Shown here piece after piece: positions 14,574 to 26,135 of a stretch of DNA of 64,000 bases. The stretch lies in the NCBI GenBank assembly GCA_001600095.1, contig BCIX01000001.1:4303198-4367197 (forward strand). Reading direction: 5' to 3'. The first letter of the stretch is position 1. Each line of letters begins with the position of its first letter. Below the pieces are notes generated by a model. The model saw only the letters and a program-made list of their open reading frames with translations. It was not told the origin of the DNA and did not search any database. The position numbers were made by a program, and so were the translations under genes. The stretch is from Bullera alba. Its lineage: Eukaryota > Basidiomycota > Tremellomycetes > Tremellales > Bulleraceae.

Positions 14574-14959
14574 TCTTGACGAGAAATGATATTGAGAATC
14601 CGGTGTGGATGGATCAGAGCTGATGACAGACTACTATGACCTGAGTAAGGTAGTTTTGAGTAGGGAAATGGAGATCACACTCGAAGATGTACAACCTCTT
14701 CCTAGTTCCTCGACCTGACTGGCAGCAGCGGCTAGCTGGGATGGCTCTCGAGGGTTTGGGTGGCAAAAAAAGCGGAATCAATTATTGGTGGTTGGGTTGA
14801 CGTAAGATTTCTAGGATCTCACCTCCACCTTGGACGTCCACCAGTCCCCAGGCGGAGAGGAAGGAAGCGGTGGGGTCTCATGCAGCGCTGGTAGTTGGAC
14901 ACTAGACAACTAGAGGTGGAACACATCCAGCATATATCCGAGAACAACAGTATCGCCAC
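14574..14959. promoter_or_regulatory. divergent promoter region
   Basis: This 386-bp interval separates two start codons that point away from each other, so it should carry both promoters. An A-rich run near 14766 is the only obvious compositional feature; I cannot name a binding site. Confidence 0.45.
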
Positions 14960-16147
14960 ATGAGTCGCAAGAATCCGACAAGAAGTAAAACCCCCGAGCC
15001 TGCAGCGCTCGGGGGAACACCGTACGAGCTCATCCCAGCAATTACAGGCGGCGAGACTTCCTCCTCTCCTGCGGAAAGATCTCGACCATCCACTTCACTA
15101 GGCTTTTGCGAGCTGCTCAATAAGTTCCAACGACTCTCACACCATCCTGAGCCTCCAACAAAGCTTGCTAAGATCGACGAACCATCGTCCAAGCTATCCC
15201 GCTCCACCACATGGCGAGCTTCCTCCCTTCGCAAGAAAAGCACTGTCGACGTCGAACATCGACCCAAAGCATGGGCACAGTCGCTTGGTCCTCCCGGACC
15301 ATCAGTCTCACAGACAAAGCGCTTCCTCGAAAATAACAAGGAACCTGAACCCCGTCGCACTCCATTGCCCCCTTCATCCCGAATGAATATCGATCCGGCG
15401 TCGAGAAAGGTTGAAGCCGAGTGGAAGCGAGAAGCTATGCTCTTGAAAGGGGCTCAGAGAGCGTGTCTCTTGAATGCAGTATGTATCAGTATCACAGATC
15501 CATGTGATCCTCAAGCCAGTGAGTAGACTGCATTCGGATCGTCAGGATGTCGAAGCTGACAAAGGTCAGTGAGCGAAATCCGCGATCGACTGAGGTCCAC
15601 TAAACCCCGATCGCCAGCTCTGGGTCCACCGGCGCACACGAACCCGTCAATACCCAGTCCTTCACTTCCTACCAGCAAGGCTACTTCATCGGGCCAGAGC
15701 AAGCCCACAGTCAAGGTATCTTCTCCGTCGAAGGCTACCCCATCAGCTTCCGGCACGAGCCGAAAATCCGCCCTGCAGCCCAGCAAAACGCTTCCCAGGC
15801 CGATGATGGACCGACGCCGACCCCCAAAGAAAGTCATCCCAGCACCTGAAGTCCCTCCGGCCCGCAGTACAGCACCACTCAAGATCCAACCCAAGAAAGC
15901 TTCAGCATCAGCGAGTAGTTCCTCCACCGTTGCCAAACCACGCTCATCCACTAGATCAACAGCGGCCTCGCCTCTCCGACCTCGAGCTTCCGCCGCGAAT
16001 TCTGGCACCATACCGACCCCCACTTCCCGTGCACCACATCGAGATCCGGCAACGCCGAGACAGCGACGCATCAGTCCAGAAGGCGAGCTGACACCCATTG
16101 AGGATCGACTGAGAGAGCTGAGAAGGATCGAAGGAGGTGCCAAGTGA
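14960..16147 (+). CDS. unrecognised Ser/Pro-rich basic protein
   Basis: A two-exon gene of about 366 residues. Exon 1 starts MSRKNPTRSKTPEPAALGG and ends around 15482-15488; exon 2 starts at 15570 and ends GELTPIEDRLRELRRIEGG-AK. The donor is uncertain: the exon 2 phase needs a donor one base into a codon, which fits GTATCA at 15483 or 15489 but not the better-looking GTATGT at 15479. Most of the protein is disordered and rich in Ser, Pro, Lys and Arg. The only likely ordered parts are two helices, one around EAEWKREAMLLKGAQRACLL and one at the C terminus. I recognise no family. The composition suggests a nuclear or cytoskeletal scaffold, which is a guess. Confidence 0.66.
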
Positions 16148-16706
16148 TCCATAGAGGAGACGCGTGTGGATCGTTTCGATATTCATACTCCTGTCCACGA
16201 TAGAATTGATGTGCAGAAAGCACCATTGTTTGCGAAAAGTACCCTGTAGAATCAGTCCTTGTTGTACGATGCTGATTAGCAAGCACACGATCAGCTTATA
16301 TATGTATCAGTCATCTGTCTCAAGTAAATGGATCGTAATACATGAGACTTGTCACCTGTTCGCGTCGTATACTACTCACTGGTCTACTGACCTTGAAACC
16401 AGCAAGTCCTTTTCACGCTCCTCCCCCCGGATAACGAAGGTCATTGCTGATCGACGTAGCCGTAAGGGAGGATTGTTCTTTCTTCGCCATGACTTTTTAC
16501 AGTCGCACAGCCTCCACCATCAGGTTTGAATGCACAAAGGCGCCCGATCGTGAGGAACCTCTGGCGGGAGGGGATCCATGCTAAGATGGAGCGTAGCTCA
16601 AGATGTCGTCCGCCTAGATGGCCCGGATGATTCGAGTGTTTGTTTGCTGAAATGCTCTTCGCTAGATATGCTGAGGTGGTTGGTGGCACGACCGGTCTCC
16701 TCCTGA
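16148..16706. other. convergent 3' intergenic region
   Basis: This 559-bp stretch lies between two convergent genes. Short frames on either strand show no protein-like pattern. I see nothing else in it. Confidence 0.45.
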
Positions 16707-18773
16707 TCATGTGCTCACGACATGTAGGTTGGTCGACAAGGTGTCCTCTAGATCTGCGGGGATCACCAGTCCGTAGCCCTTGATGAATTTGGCAGCCGTC
16801 TCCGGTGAGATGGAATTATCGGCGAGAGCGTCCATCAATGCTGTATAGTCGTAGCTATCGTCGCACCCGGTCCAAATGTCCTCGTCCCCCAGCTCGGAAT
16901 ATCTCCTTGCCTCCCGCTTCAAAGCCATCGCTTGATCCTAACAGGGTGATACCGCCTGTATATGGAAGGCCCTTGGTGCTAGCGGGGTTATCGTCGTCTG
17001 ACCGATTGAGTGGATCTCCAGTGGGAGAGTTCTTCGAATCGTCCATTGTGGCTTGCCCGTCGACTTCGGTGTGATCAATTGCTGTGGCGTCCGTCGGAAC
17101 TACCTCGCCTGAAGTCGATGAGGCAACAGGTGGCCGACCTGAGGGCGTTGTCACTTGATGATCGACAAACGCTGTATCCTCGCTCAACGCGAAAGCCCCA
17201 CTGACTCCTCTTAACAGCTTGTACGAGTCATAAAGATCTTCCGCCCAACTCCTCTTCCGCATCTCCAGCTCGTCCGCCACTTTCGTCGAAGGAACAGAAA
17301 TTATCCGTGACCTGGCCTTCTTCCCTTGATCGAATCTCTTCTCCAGGTCGGAGACCAGTAGACCAGCTGCCGCCGGTCCTCCAGCCCAAGCCTCCACCTC
17401 CAATACGGGATGTCGTAGCGCTTTGACTTTGACGACCGGGGTGATGTGGTTAAAGTCGAACCTGACGCGTTTGAGGGGGCGCAAGGCGGATCGCAAAGGT
17501 TTCACCTTGATCATCACCGGAGGTGGAGGTTGGACGTCCTTGAAGACATTCAGTTTTGGGCGTTTGACCCTGGGCTGCTCTTCACTATTTGGCAACCTCC
17601 TTCGCTTCCATAATGCCGAGTCCCGGAGTACCATTGGCTGTGTTGGACCAGGACCCAAGGAGCTTCTGGGCGGGAGTGGACCATGTCGCACGGTCACATT
17701 TGGTCCGGTATCCTTGCTGAGCATCCCAGGAGGTCGACTTGGAAGTCGCTCATCGGTTGATTGCCCTATCGCGGAACGCCGAAGTTCGTCCATATTCCTT
17801 GAGGAATTGACGATGGTGGTAGGAAGCGAAGTACTTTCTCCTCTTCGGACGCGTTTGGGCGGATGTCTGACTTGGCATTCTGATGGCTCTGGATTTGGGC
17901 GCTTGCGGAGAGGGCGCACCATCGCGTGTGATATCGGAGCTGGTGGCGGTGCGTTCGACGGTTTGGGCTCGATCTCGATCTGAGGCTTGAGGACACTGAC
18001 GGGCATCGAGGCGGTCGAAGGAGGATAGAAACCACCGGGCACGTGCCGAACTAACTTGCCCCTGCTGAGGATTCTGCTCGGCGGCTCGAGAATGACAGGT
18101 AAATCGACTGTAATGGCCTTTATCGACGTGGCCAGAGTGATCTATACTCGTACTGTCAGCAGCCGCTTTTCACTTCAATCTGAACGGCCACTCACGGATT
18201 GCCGGAGAGGTGACTTATTCTCGTCGCCGTGATTGATCATTTCCAGGTTTTGCACTAACACAGGTGCGAGCGATGTCGTGAGTACAGTGACGGGCGAGAG
18301 AACCGGTTTGGGTAGTTCAGCAGGTGACGAAGCTGAGATTTTATACCGCCATTCAGCGATCTTGAAAAGGTCGTACATCTTCTCTTCGTCCCCGTCTTCT
18401 GACGTGACATCGTCCGGGACTGTGTAGTAGTCCCCAATCGACATGGCGTATAGCACCAGGATGAGCAGTACCGATATGGTTGCGAGGGATTGCATTATGT
18501 CGTGCATGTTAATGGCGGAACGATGTTGGCTGCGGTGTATGAGCCGGAGTGATGATTGAACAAACCGAGAGGGACTTTCGAGACTGGCGATTTCATTCAT
18601 AAGATGAGGGTGCTCCTCATGCAGCTCTTGCAATGGCGAGGCCAATGCCTCATGGCAAAGTCGTGGCAGGAATTGAGCTAGAGATCAGGCACAAAGGGAT
18701 CGCCGAACCCAAACTTACCTCGAGTAGCGTCTGCTAATTTCCCAGTAGGGTAGTGTAGACTGACCTTTCCCAT
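16707..18773 (-). CDS. unrecognised protein with possible membrane helix
   Basis: Exons 18719-18773 (starting MGKVSLHYPTGKL), 18196-18677 and a third from 18141 downward join in frame. Joining the first two gives ATRAQFLPRLCHEALASPLQ, which looks like a folded helical N terminus. A hydrophobic stretch near residue 80 (ATISVLLILVLYAMS) could be a membrane helix. The rest is Pro/Arg-rich and probably disordered, for example PKRVRRGES and RPKLNVFKDVQPPPP. The 3' end is unsettled. The main frame runs to a stop at 16855, but a better protein-like stretch (MALKREARRYSELGDEDIWT, ending at 16707) lies in another frame directly after a TTAG acceptor at 16945. I found no convincing donor for it. I recognise no family. 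Confidence 0.6.
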
Positions 18774-19038
18774 AGTCGCCCGCTACCGATAACAACCTCT
18801 CGCAGGTCGAGTGACCCTATGCAGTGCATGAAAAGTCGTCCCGTGAGTAAGAGGCGTGTCAAGATGTCGTGGGCCGGGTCGCCATTAAAACGATGATGTT
18901 GGTGTTGCATATACATTATTCGTACAAGAACCGATGCTTCTGACCGATCGCCGAACTGCAATGGCCAAAAGCGGAAAGATCGGCGGAAGCGGCATCGAGC
19001 TATCCTTGGTTGACTGGCAAGTTAAGCGAGCAGACGTA

Positions 19039-20810
19039 TCACCTCTTGCGCCGGCTGGCATTTGGGTTTTTGCGACCGTGACCGATGGTAGGCATGCCTG
19101 GACCTCCGCTACGGCCTTTACCGGACATACCGACGGTGATGATCTCGGGAAGCCACTACCACACTTGTCAGCTCTGATGGCCTCTCTTATCCTGGCTACT
19201 GGACACTCGACAACAGCACACGTGCCAAGGCACGTGTTGTGTGTATCCTAGCGTGGACTCACATCAGGATCGTCCCAACCACTCAATACGCCATTGGCGG
19301 CCTTCTTCTCCTCTTTCTGCTTTTTGATCCGCTGTGACCGGACTGCATCCTGCCATTCGGCCTGATCCTCCCTAAGCACCAATCCCGTACCGCCTTTCAA
19401 CTGCCCCTTTGCTCTACCCGGCTTGGCGTCGGGAATGGTGTACTTCGTTCCGCGCAAGTGGTACTGGAAGTTCTTCTTCAGGTGGATCTTCTGTTGGCCC
19501 GTTTTGGAGTCTACAGTGACTGTCGTTCGGAGTAGTGAAGGGTTACCGCAAGATGGACAGAACTTTCTGCTAGAGTCTTTGCAGATTCTACGTATTTGGT
19601 CAGCAATGCCAGCCTGGAAGCGGAAGTCGGACTCACTTGAAGCAAGCGTGACAACGCAGGACAAAGCTCTTGACCTTGCCTATCCTCTTTCCACCTTCAC
19701 CGACAAGTCCAAGGCCCATACCCAGCAAGACGTTCTGAACAGCAAAATCTCCAGTCATACAAGCCGCTGCGAGGGGTTTAGCTTCTTCCCCGGCCTTTCC
19801 GTTGTCCGCAGGTAACAATCCGAGATCGTGGTTTCGATGCGTAGTGACATTTGCTGGTGTGATCCACTCGCCGCCATCACTCTCTTCGTCCTCGTCGTCG
19901 AGTGTCGTTGAAGACTCGGTCGGGACCGTTGGAACGGTCGACCATGCCGTATCCTGCTCCAGAGGTGGCTCGAGCTGGTCTTCCGGTTTCGAGTCTAACA
20001 AGACCTGTTCGATGGATTGCGTCACCTGCTCCACATCGTCCAACTCTGCCTCTTCCTCTTCGTCGACGCTTTCTCCCTCGCTCTCCTCATCATCCTCAGA
20101 GTCCTCGCCCTCATCTTCGGCTTCGACCTGAGCCTCTTCAGGACCACCGTTGCTACCGCTGGCTTGGGGTCCGCTGCTTGAGCTTGGTGCTTCGGGTTTC
20201 GCCTGTCCTGTGGGCTTTTTCTGACCAAGCTCTGTTCGGATATGCGCAGAACCATTCTCCAGCACTTCGTACTGATACGTCAAGGCGATGACCGAAAGAT
20301 CCGCTTGTGAGAGCACAGCGAAATCTCCAGTCTTCCTCGCAAACGCAGTGACTAAGCGCGAATGTCAGCTCGACCCCGGCGTGTTAGCAAGCTAGACCCA
20401 CCCTTGCTCATAGCTTCTGCGGTGGGCTGCTCAATTCTGACGTCCAATCCCGCGACGTCCAGCATCTTCCAGTGATCTCTGGCTTTCTGATCCCTCAACT
20501 CCGCGAACACCATTGGAGTAGTGTGAAACGATGTGGCCAAATGCCGTAGTGGGGTGAGGGACAGTAGTGGTCCAGCATCGAGGATCAGGTGCTTGATGTC
20601 AGCAGACTTGGATGTCGAGGCGATTGGCTGCGAGCTTGCAGCCTCAGGCGACACTGCCACGTCTGCTGGTGGCTGAGGTGCCGCCTCCTGGGGCCCATCT
20701 TCCTGAACGCTGGATGTCGCTGCAGGCGCGACGGTAGAAGAGGAGGCGATGTTGATGACGGTAGGCGTATCGCTAGAAGGGCGCGCTATGGCGCTGTACG
20801 ACATGACCAT
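19039..20810 (-). CDS. NOB1: 20S pre-rRNA endonuclease NOB1
   Basis: NOB1 cuts 20S pre-rRNA at the 3' end of 18S rRNA during cytoplasmic 40S maturation. Exons are 20402-20810, 19637-20351, 19263-19587 and 19039-19155, for 521 residues. The PIN nuclease domain starts near residue 75 (HLILDAGPLL) and includes TGDFAVLSQADLSVIALTY. A long acidic insert follows, then the zinc ribbon RCHACFKICKDSSRKFCPSC joined across an intron. The last exon was found by continuing past an apparent stop: DDPD joins to WLPEIITVGMSGKG and ends GRKNPNASRRKR, the conserved NOB1 tail. Without this 107-nt intron (19156-19262) the frame would stop at DVSPR. Start codons at 20810 and 20804 are both possible. Confidence 0.94.
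19218..19237. repeat. perfect palindrome with two CACGTG boxes
   Basis: Nine-base arms ACACGTGCC and GGCACGTGT flank a two-base AA centre. The element sits inside the last NOB1 intron, which is about twice the usual length. Each arm contains CACGTG, the core bound by bHLH factors such as Cbf1 and Pho4. In RNA it could form a hairpin that shortens the distance between donor and acceptor. Neither role is shown. Confidence 0.8.
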
Positions 20811-21193
20811 GGTGGGCGAGAATGGTATAGCTGTATTGATAGACGTCGCAGTACAAGCTTGTCTACCGTACCATCAGAGCGTACGGTCATCTAGAAATCT
20901 GAAATCTTGCGAGAACGACGAGGTGGAGGTTTCAAAACACTACAAACCCAGTTGATAAGCTGTTGGGATGCATGACGTGGGCTTCTTCCCACGTGGCTCT
21001 GGCCGCGCGTTCAATGATCACTGATCTGTCGTCCTCAGCTTGGTCTCGACTCTTGTCCTTGTGAGCTTCCATATATCAGTGCCAGTGCAATCATCATCCA
21101 CACGACACCTACGCAAGACCTCTCAACGCAAATCGATCAGCTAGTGCAAAAGTCTAGCTTGAACCCGTCACAAGAGCCTCGAATCCATCCACC
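20811..21193. promoter_or_regulatory. NOB1 / PRE10 bidirectional promoter
   Basis: The start codons of NOB1 and the proteasome alpha-3 gene point away from each other across 383 bp, so one intergenic region must serve both. I see no classical proteasome-associated control element that I can name with confidence. Confidence 0.55.
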
Positions 21194-22402
21194 ATGTCGT
21201 CGATTGGTACCGGCTACGATTTGTCGGTGTCGACATACTCCCCTGACGGGAGGTTGTTCCAGGTGGGTGGATCATCGATCTGACATGGGTACTAGGAAAG
21301 GCTACCGACCCTGTCGTAAGATCTGCGACGTATTTTGTGCAAAGCTGACCCGTTGCTAGGTCGAGTACGCCAACAAAGCTGTCGAAGCTGCAGGGTGAGT
21401 CATTGCAGCTTTGCACCTTGCGCACCTGCGCCTTTGACCCAGCTGACACACCTCTCAGAGTTGCCATTGGTATAAGATGCTCTGACGGAGTTGTGCTCGG
21501 TGTGGAGAGATTACTGCATTCGAAATTACTGGTCAAAGGAGCAAACAGGAGGATAGCATCGGTGGACGACCACATTGGCATGGCTACGGCGGGTCTGCTG
21601 GCGGACGGAAAGCATTTGGCATCGAGGGGGAGAGAAGAGGCGTACAACTTCCGAGATCAGTATAGCGCCGCTGTCCCAGTACAGGTCAGTCAAATATCGA
21701 GAGCTCCAAGAGGGGAAGATGCTGATCGATGGTTTACCCGCTTTTCTCTCATCCTCAATCTGTCGTTGTGCTCTTGCTACGATCACCTGCCTCTTCTCCG
21801 CGACCCCATGCAATCTCACAGATCCTTGCCGACCGTATCTCCGCCTACGTCCAAGCATATACCTGCTACGGCTCGGTCAGGCCATTCGGTATCTCCACCC
21901 TTCTCGGCGGTGTCGACAAGCAATCGCAACCGAAGCTGTACTGCGTCGAGCCAAGTGGAGTCTACTACGGATACAGGGCGTGCGCTATTGGCAAAGGCAA
22001 GGCCTTGGCCAAGACCGAGCTAGAGAAGATCATTGGAAAAGAGGTCGACGGTGTGCAGAAAGAGTTGACGGTCAGGGAGGCTGTCTTGGAGGTGGCTAGA
22101 ATGTGAGTGAATACAGTCCCATTGCGAGCGGGAACAGTTCCAGTGGCTTTGCATCATACAAGGGCGACGGGAAGAGATTGCGGGGTTTCACACAGCAGTT
22201 TCAATCCGGAAGACACTGGCTGACAGCACCCCTCAGCGTCCACCTCGTTCATGATGACAACAAGGACAAAGACTTTGAGCTCGAGATGACATGGGTGTGC
22301 GCCGAATCCAAGTTCAAGCACGCACTTGTCCCCGCAGACCTGCTGAAGGAGGCAGAAGAGAAGGCAAAGGCGGCACTGGAAGAGGGTATGGAGGAGGACT
22401 AG
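21194..22402 (+). CDS. PRE10: 20S proteasome subunit alpha-3 (PRE10/PSMA3)
   Basis: This encodes a structural alpha-ring subunit of the 20S proteasome. Exons are 21194-21262, 21360-21394, 21459-21684, 21822-22102 and 22237-22402, for 258 residues, the family size. The alpha-subunit signature spans the first two introns: [20 protein letters not shown] and [18 protein letters not shown]. Later conserved pieces are [14 protein letters not shown] and the acidic tail [15 protein letters not shown]. The last two introns (137 and 134 nt) are longer than the local norm. The head-to-head neighbour NOB1 was named in yeast for an interaction with a proteasome subunit. Confidence 0.96.
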
Positions 22403-22801
22403 GAGGGTGGTCGTGAGCATAGCGGTAGTTGATGCCGCGACATGTAGTATAGACATGATGAAGCAGCTACAAATGCGTTCCAGTTGGCACATCTGGTGAC
22501 GGACTGGCCAAAGCTCTCCTGACTTGTCGATGCCAGCTTCACAAGGCGCTATCAGTATATTGGAAGTTCTATCGGGTTGACTTGAGTAGTCATCAGAGAG
22601 ACAAGTGTTCATCATGTACCACTTCCGGGTCATACAAATCCAATACAACGTCGGTCACCGACAATAAACAACGATACGAAGCACTGACACCTCTGGCTCA
22701 CAAACCCCACGATGCACCTTCGTGAACAACTTTTTCGCGAGGTCTTGCACCTCCTACACCTAAACATCCAGACAACTTCTTCCATGCTTCCCGTCAATCC
22801 A
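22403..22801. other. convergent 3' intergenic region
   Basis: This interval lies between the stops of PRE10 and SPT3. It should contain both 3' ends. I see no gene or repeat. Confidence 0.5.
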
Positions 22802-24748
22802 CTATACTAGCGCGACTCGGCCTCTGGACATTGCGCCGCCCTTCCAGTTTCTCATACTCCCTACTCGATTGGCAGCTTCTTCCCTCTGTATCTGGGCAAA
22901 CGCCTCTAGCATGTGCGATGGCAAGAGGGGTTGCCTAGCCGATGGCGGTTTAGCAAATAGCGACACGGGCACTGCCGTTGGTCCACTTTGTTTCCTACTG
23001 TTGTGACCGAATAGCCCAGAAGGCTGGGTCTGGTGAGTCGTTTGACCCTCTGCGGCTGGGGTGCGAGGAAGTGACGAGTGATCCCCTTCGGGCGAAGTGA
23101 CAAGTCCTCCAGGCGTGTCGACCCTGACTCTCTTGTGCGGCGAGGCGGTACTTGGCTCGCCAAGCGTCAACTTCCGCTTGATGGGTGAGGTACTAGAAAG
23201 CACCGCAGGGCTGTTCGCGGAACCCTGCCCGTGTCCCGATGGAAGAGGTTTGGCTGGCTTGGATTGTGTCAAGACCTTTTTGGTAGGGTGAGGAGCAGTC
23301 CCGGGGTTCGGTCCAGAAGAGCTTTTTTCCAATCGATCTCTCACTTCGAGCGCGGTGACGCAGAGCGACCTGACCATCTCAAAGGACAGGAAGCCCAGAA
23401 TGTCGATAATGTCGTCGTTTGGCCGGGCGTCTAGGTATGCTGAGAAGTTGATAAATTCTCTGAATCGACGGGCTACACAACATTGTCAGTTGGGAGAGCC
23501 CAATAATCAGGAGTTGGACTTACATTTCCTGTAGGTGAAGCTGGCCTGCCGACAGTCCGAGTAGTGGACATACTCGTCTTTGGTCATTTTCTTCGTGATC
23601 TCATCCGCGTCCTGCAACAAGAGTCAGTGAATATCGGGGCAAGTGTACCGTGTCACTCGCCTTGAGCCGCTGCATACTGTCTTGATGGGCCTGCAGCTCA
23701 TCTTCGTCTTCATCGTCCTCATCGTCATTGGCCGTGGGCCCCATCTTGCCCTGCTTCGACGGGACAGTCTTGAGGAAGTCGGAGAACGGGGTGAGCAATT
23801 CCCAGGGCAATTTGACCATGGTCTTTCGTCCCTTCGGCGCGGCTTTGTCTACAGGCAAGGCGTGTCAATTCTATTTGATGAGAGTGAAGGACAACGTCGA
23901 AACCTACCTGGCTCATCGGGGTCTACATCACCGTCCTCGTCCTCCTTAGCCCGCTTTCTCACGTCCTTCCACGATAGATAGGTTCTCAGTCGATTGACCT
24001 TTCCGCGATCATCCCTGATCAGAAAGATCAGATCCTCGGCGGAGAGGTATCTTGCCGATCGCAAGTGTGTGAGGAGACGGGCCCGAGTGACCTACTCAAA
24101 TATTAGCAACGTTCCTCCAAGCTCAAGACCAAGTACAGCAGGGGAAAGAGTTGGAGACATTGATCGCTCACAATTTCTATTATTTGCCCTCTTACGATAT
24201 CCTCGACGAGCTTGACTGTCTCTGGCAAGGGATCCTGTACTTCTCCAAACACGAACATCTAGTTCAGTCACATTAGACCCTTGTACATCCTCGCCACTAC
24301 CATCATCACTCACCATCTGGCTGATCTCGCTAGTGTACTTGTAATCCCCCTTGCCGTCCGCAGCCTTCTTCGCTCCAGCTCCAGCGCCTCCTGCTGCTCC
24401 ACCTGAAGCCTTGCCTTTCTTCCGCTTCGTTGTCCCAACGGCAGCTTCGTCGTCGTCATCATCTCCATCGTCCTCGTCCTCTTCGTGGCCATCAGGTGAT
24501 GTAGACCTTTTGAGCTCTACCAGCGGTGTCGCCGATCTGTTCTTTCCGTTCGCGCCGGCGCCGACTGTGGCGTTGGCTCCGACGCCTGATTGTCGCCTTG
24601 CAAGTGTAGGATTCGATGGACCAGCATCATTGGGACCAGTCGCCGCGTTCAACGGTGTTGGTAGGGTGAGCCCGTTGGCGGGGAGAGGAGAAGGTAGGGC
24701 GAGTGACGGTCGCGACGGACCAGCTGTGGGAAGTGCGAGGGTAGACAT
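22802..24748 (-). CDS. SPT3: SAGA complex subunit SPT3
   Basis: SPT3 is the SAGA subunit that contacts TBP through two histone folds. Exons are 24314-24748, 24172-24258, 23908-24091, 23661-23848, 23524-23611 and 22802-23472, for 550 residues. After a 140-residue low-complexity N terminus, the first histone fold reads [20 protein letters not shown], then [20 protein letters not shown] and [14 protein letters not shown]. The second begins around [13 protein letters not shown], with [19 protein letters not shown] and RQASFTYRK. The tail after about residue 330 is Ser/Pro-rich. The fourth intron (23612-23660) starts with GC, not GT (AAG|GCGAGT). This splice gives the family sequence RLKDADEIT; the GT alternative would insert ASDT and leave only a 37-nt intron. 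Confidence 0.92.
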
Positions 24749-26135
24749 GTCGAGTAAGATGGTCGCAGAGAAGTGATAACAGTTGTGAGAGATGACGAGT
24801 TGTACTCTCACAGGGGAAGCATATGATCAACGATCGCCAGCCCTTTTGAAATTGTTGAAATCTTGGTGACGACTTTTGGCTGTTGAGCCGCTGGTCTTGC
24901 CTTGTGATGACCGAGGTTTTATGTCCAAAGATTTCTCGCCTCTCTGTTCACACGGCCAGCGTCGCCTTCCAAGGTAGACAGCGATCCTCCTTGACTAAAG
25001 CTGGACGGGATAGTTGGGCCGAAGGTCTCCCAAAGGATCAGGCGCTAACCGACTTTTGAAGTGCGTTTCAACTTTGCGCCGTTGTCGCTTGTCTACCTGA
25101 GACGGCGAGTGATTCGAAGGCCTTGTCGAGTCGCGCTGAGTTGAGATAGAGCGTCGATAGAGCGTGCTGAAGTACAACAAACTCTGATGCGTACAACGGG
25201 TAAAGCGGACTGGGCTGGGAACTTGGCGGATGGTGTGAAACGAGGTCACCGGTCGTGACGGTGGTAGCGAGTCTCGTTTCCAGCTTTCGGTAGGATGATC
25301 GTCGGATCAGCCTGCCTTTCTTTGTGCACTGCGATCGAAAGGCGGGATCGTGGCGGGTTGCGTACGTTGGCCAGCTGTGGTACTAGACCGGTGTAAAGGT
25401 ACAGAAGGGTCACACCGTAACAAAACCATACAGTACATTCTGCATCCAGAATATCCTCATTCTTGACCTCCCTGTCGAAATCGCTCAGCACACCACGAAG
25501 TCATCCTGGACTTTCATAAGCGAGGTCGCCGGCGGTCTCTTTGGCTCTCTGAGGCTCTTTGTTCCGACGCTGCTCCGACCATTTTCCCCGTTCCCTCCAT
25601 ATCCCGGAGCATCCAGCCTGTGATGGAAGGCTCCGCATCCCACTCCTCCTAAACGACGTTGAGCCCCGTACGCGTGCTGTCAATAGTCTGGGCGTCAGAA
25701 ACGCCACGATGGTCGATGATGATCGCTTAACTCGGACTTCAACCAATCACATCCTCTCGTTCTCCCTTATCTATACTCCCGCACGGACCACCGGTAGTCA
25801 CCGCCCTGCTCCTGCCGTAACTCGCAGATTGAGGGAGTCGCAGCAGCTGTGGCAGCGTTACTTAAGCGCACTCAGCTTGCTACTTCCTAGCGAACTTCGC
25901 TTGGGTCAGTAAAGACGTCGCACTCGAGGCGCAGAGGTCGCTTTGGCCGCTCGATGAAAGCCGAACAGTCGGAGCAAACGTCTAGCCTCGCCAGTCGTTG
26001 GATACTTAAAGTACCTGCAAGCTGAGTCCCCTCGATACGTACTGTATGTATACTTCACTTACTCCGGTGCATTGGATTATAAGATGATGGATACGTAGCG
26101 CCGCTCCCAAGCGAGCAATCTTGCCGGTCGTGATC
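24749..26135. other. long intergenic region, possible unmodelled gene
   Basis: About 1.4 kb without a confident gene. On the minus strand an open stretch around 25370-25490 reads EDILDAECTVWFCYGVTLLY and continues as a hydrophobic helix, followed by a possible GTACGC donor near 25363. Another minus-strand frame at 25501-25746 is basic. No ATG, splice chain or family could be fixed, so I do not call a CDS. The SPT3 promoter should lie at the left end and the CDT2 3' end at the right. Confidence 0.35.

Noticed and set aside
15511..16152. 213-codon minus-strand open frame
   Set aside because: Shadow of a Ser/Pro-rich plus-strand exon; composition is typical of reversed Ser/Pro codons.
19248..19262. 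Stop codon after DVSPR as the NOB1 terminus
   Set aside because: A GTGAGT donor precedes it, and the next exon supplies the conserved NOB1 tail.
19802..20291. Plus-strand frames of Ser runs and of Arg/Pro
   Set aside because: They mirror the acidic insert of NOB1 on the minus strand.
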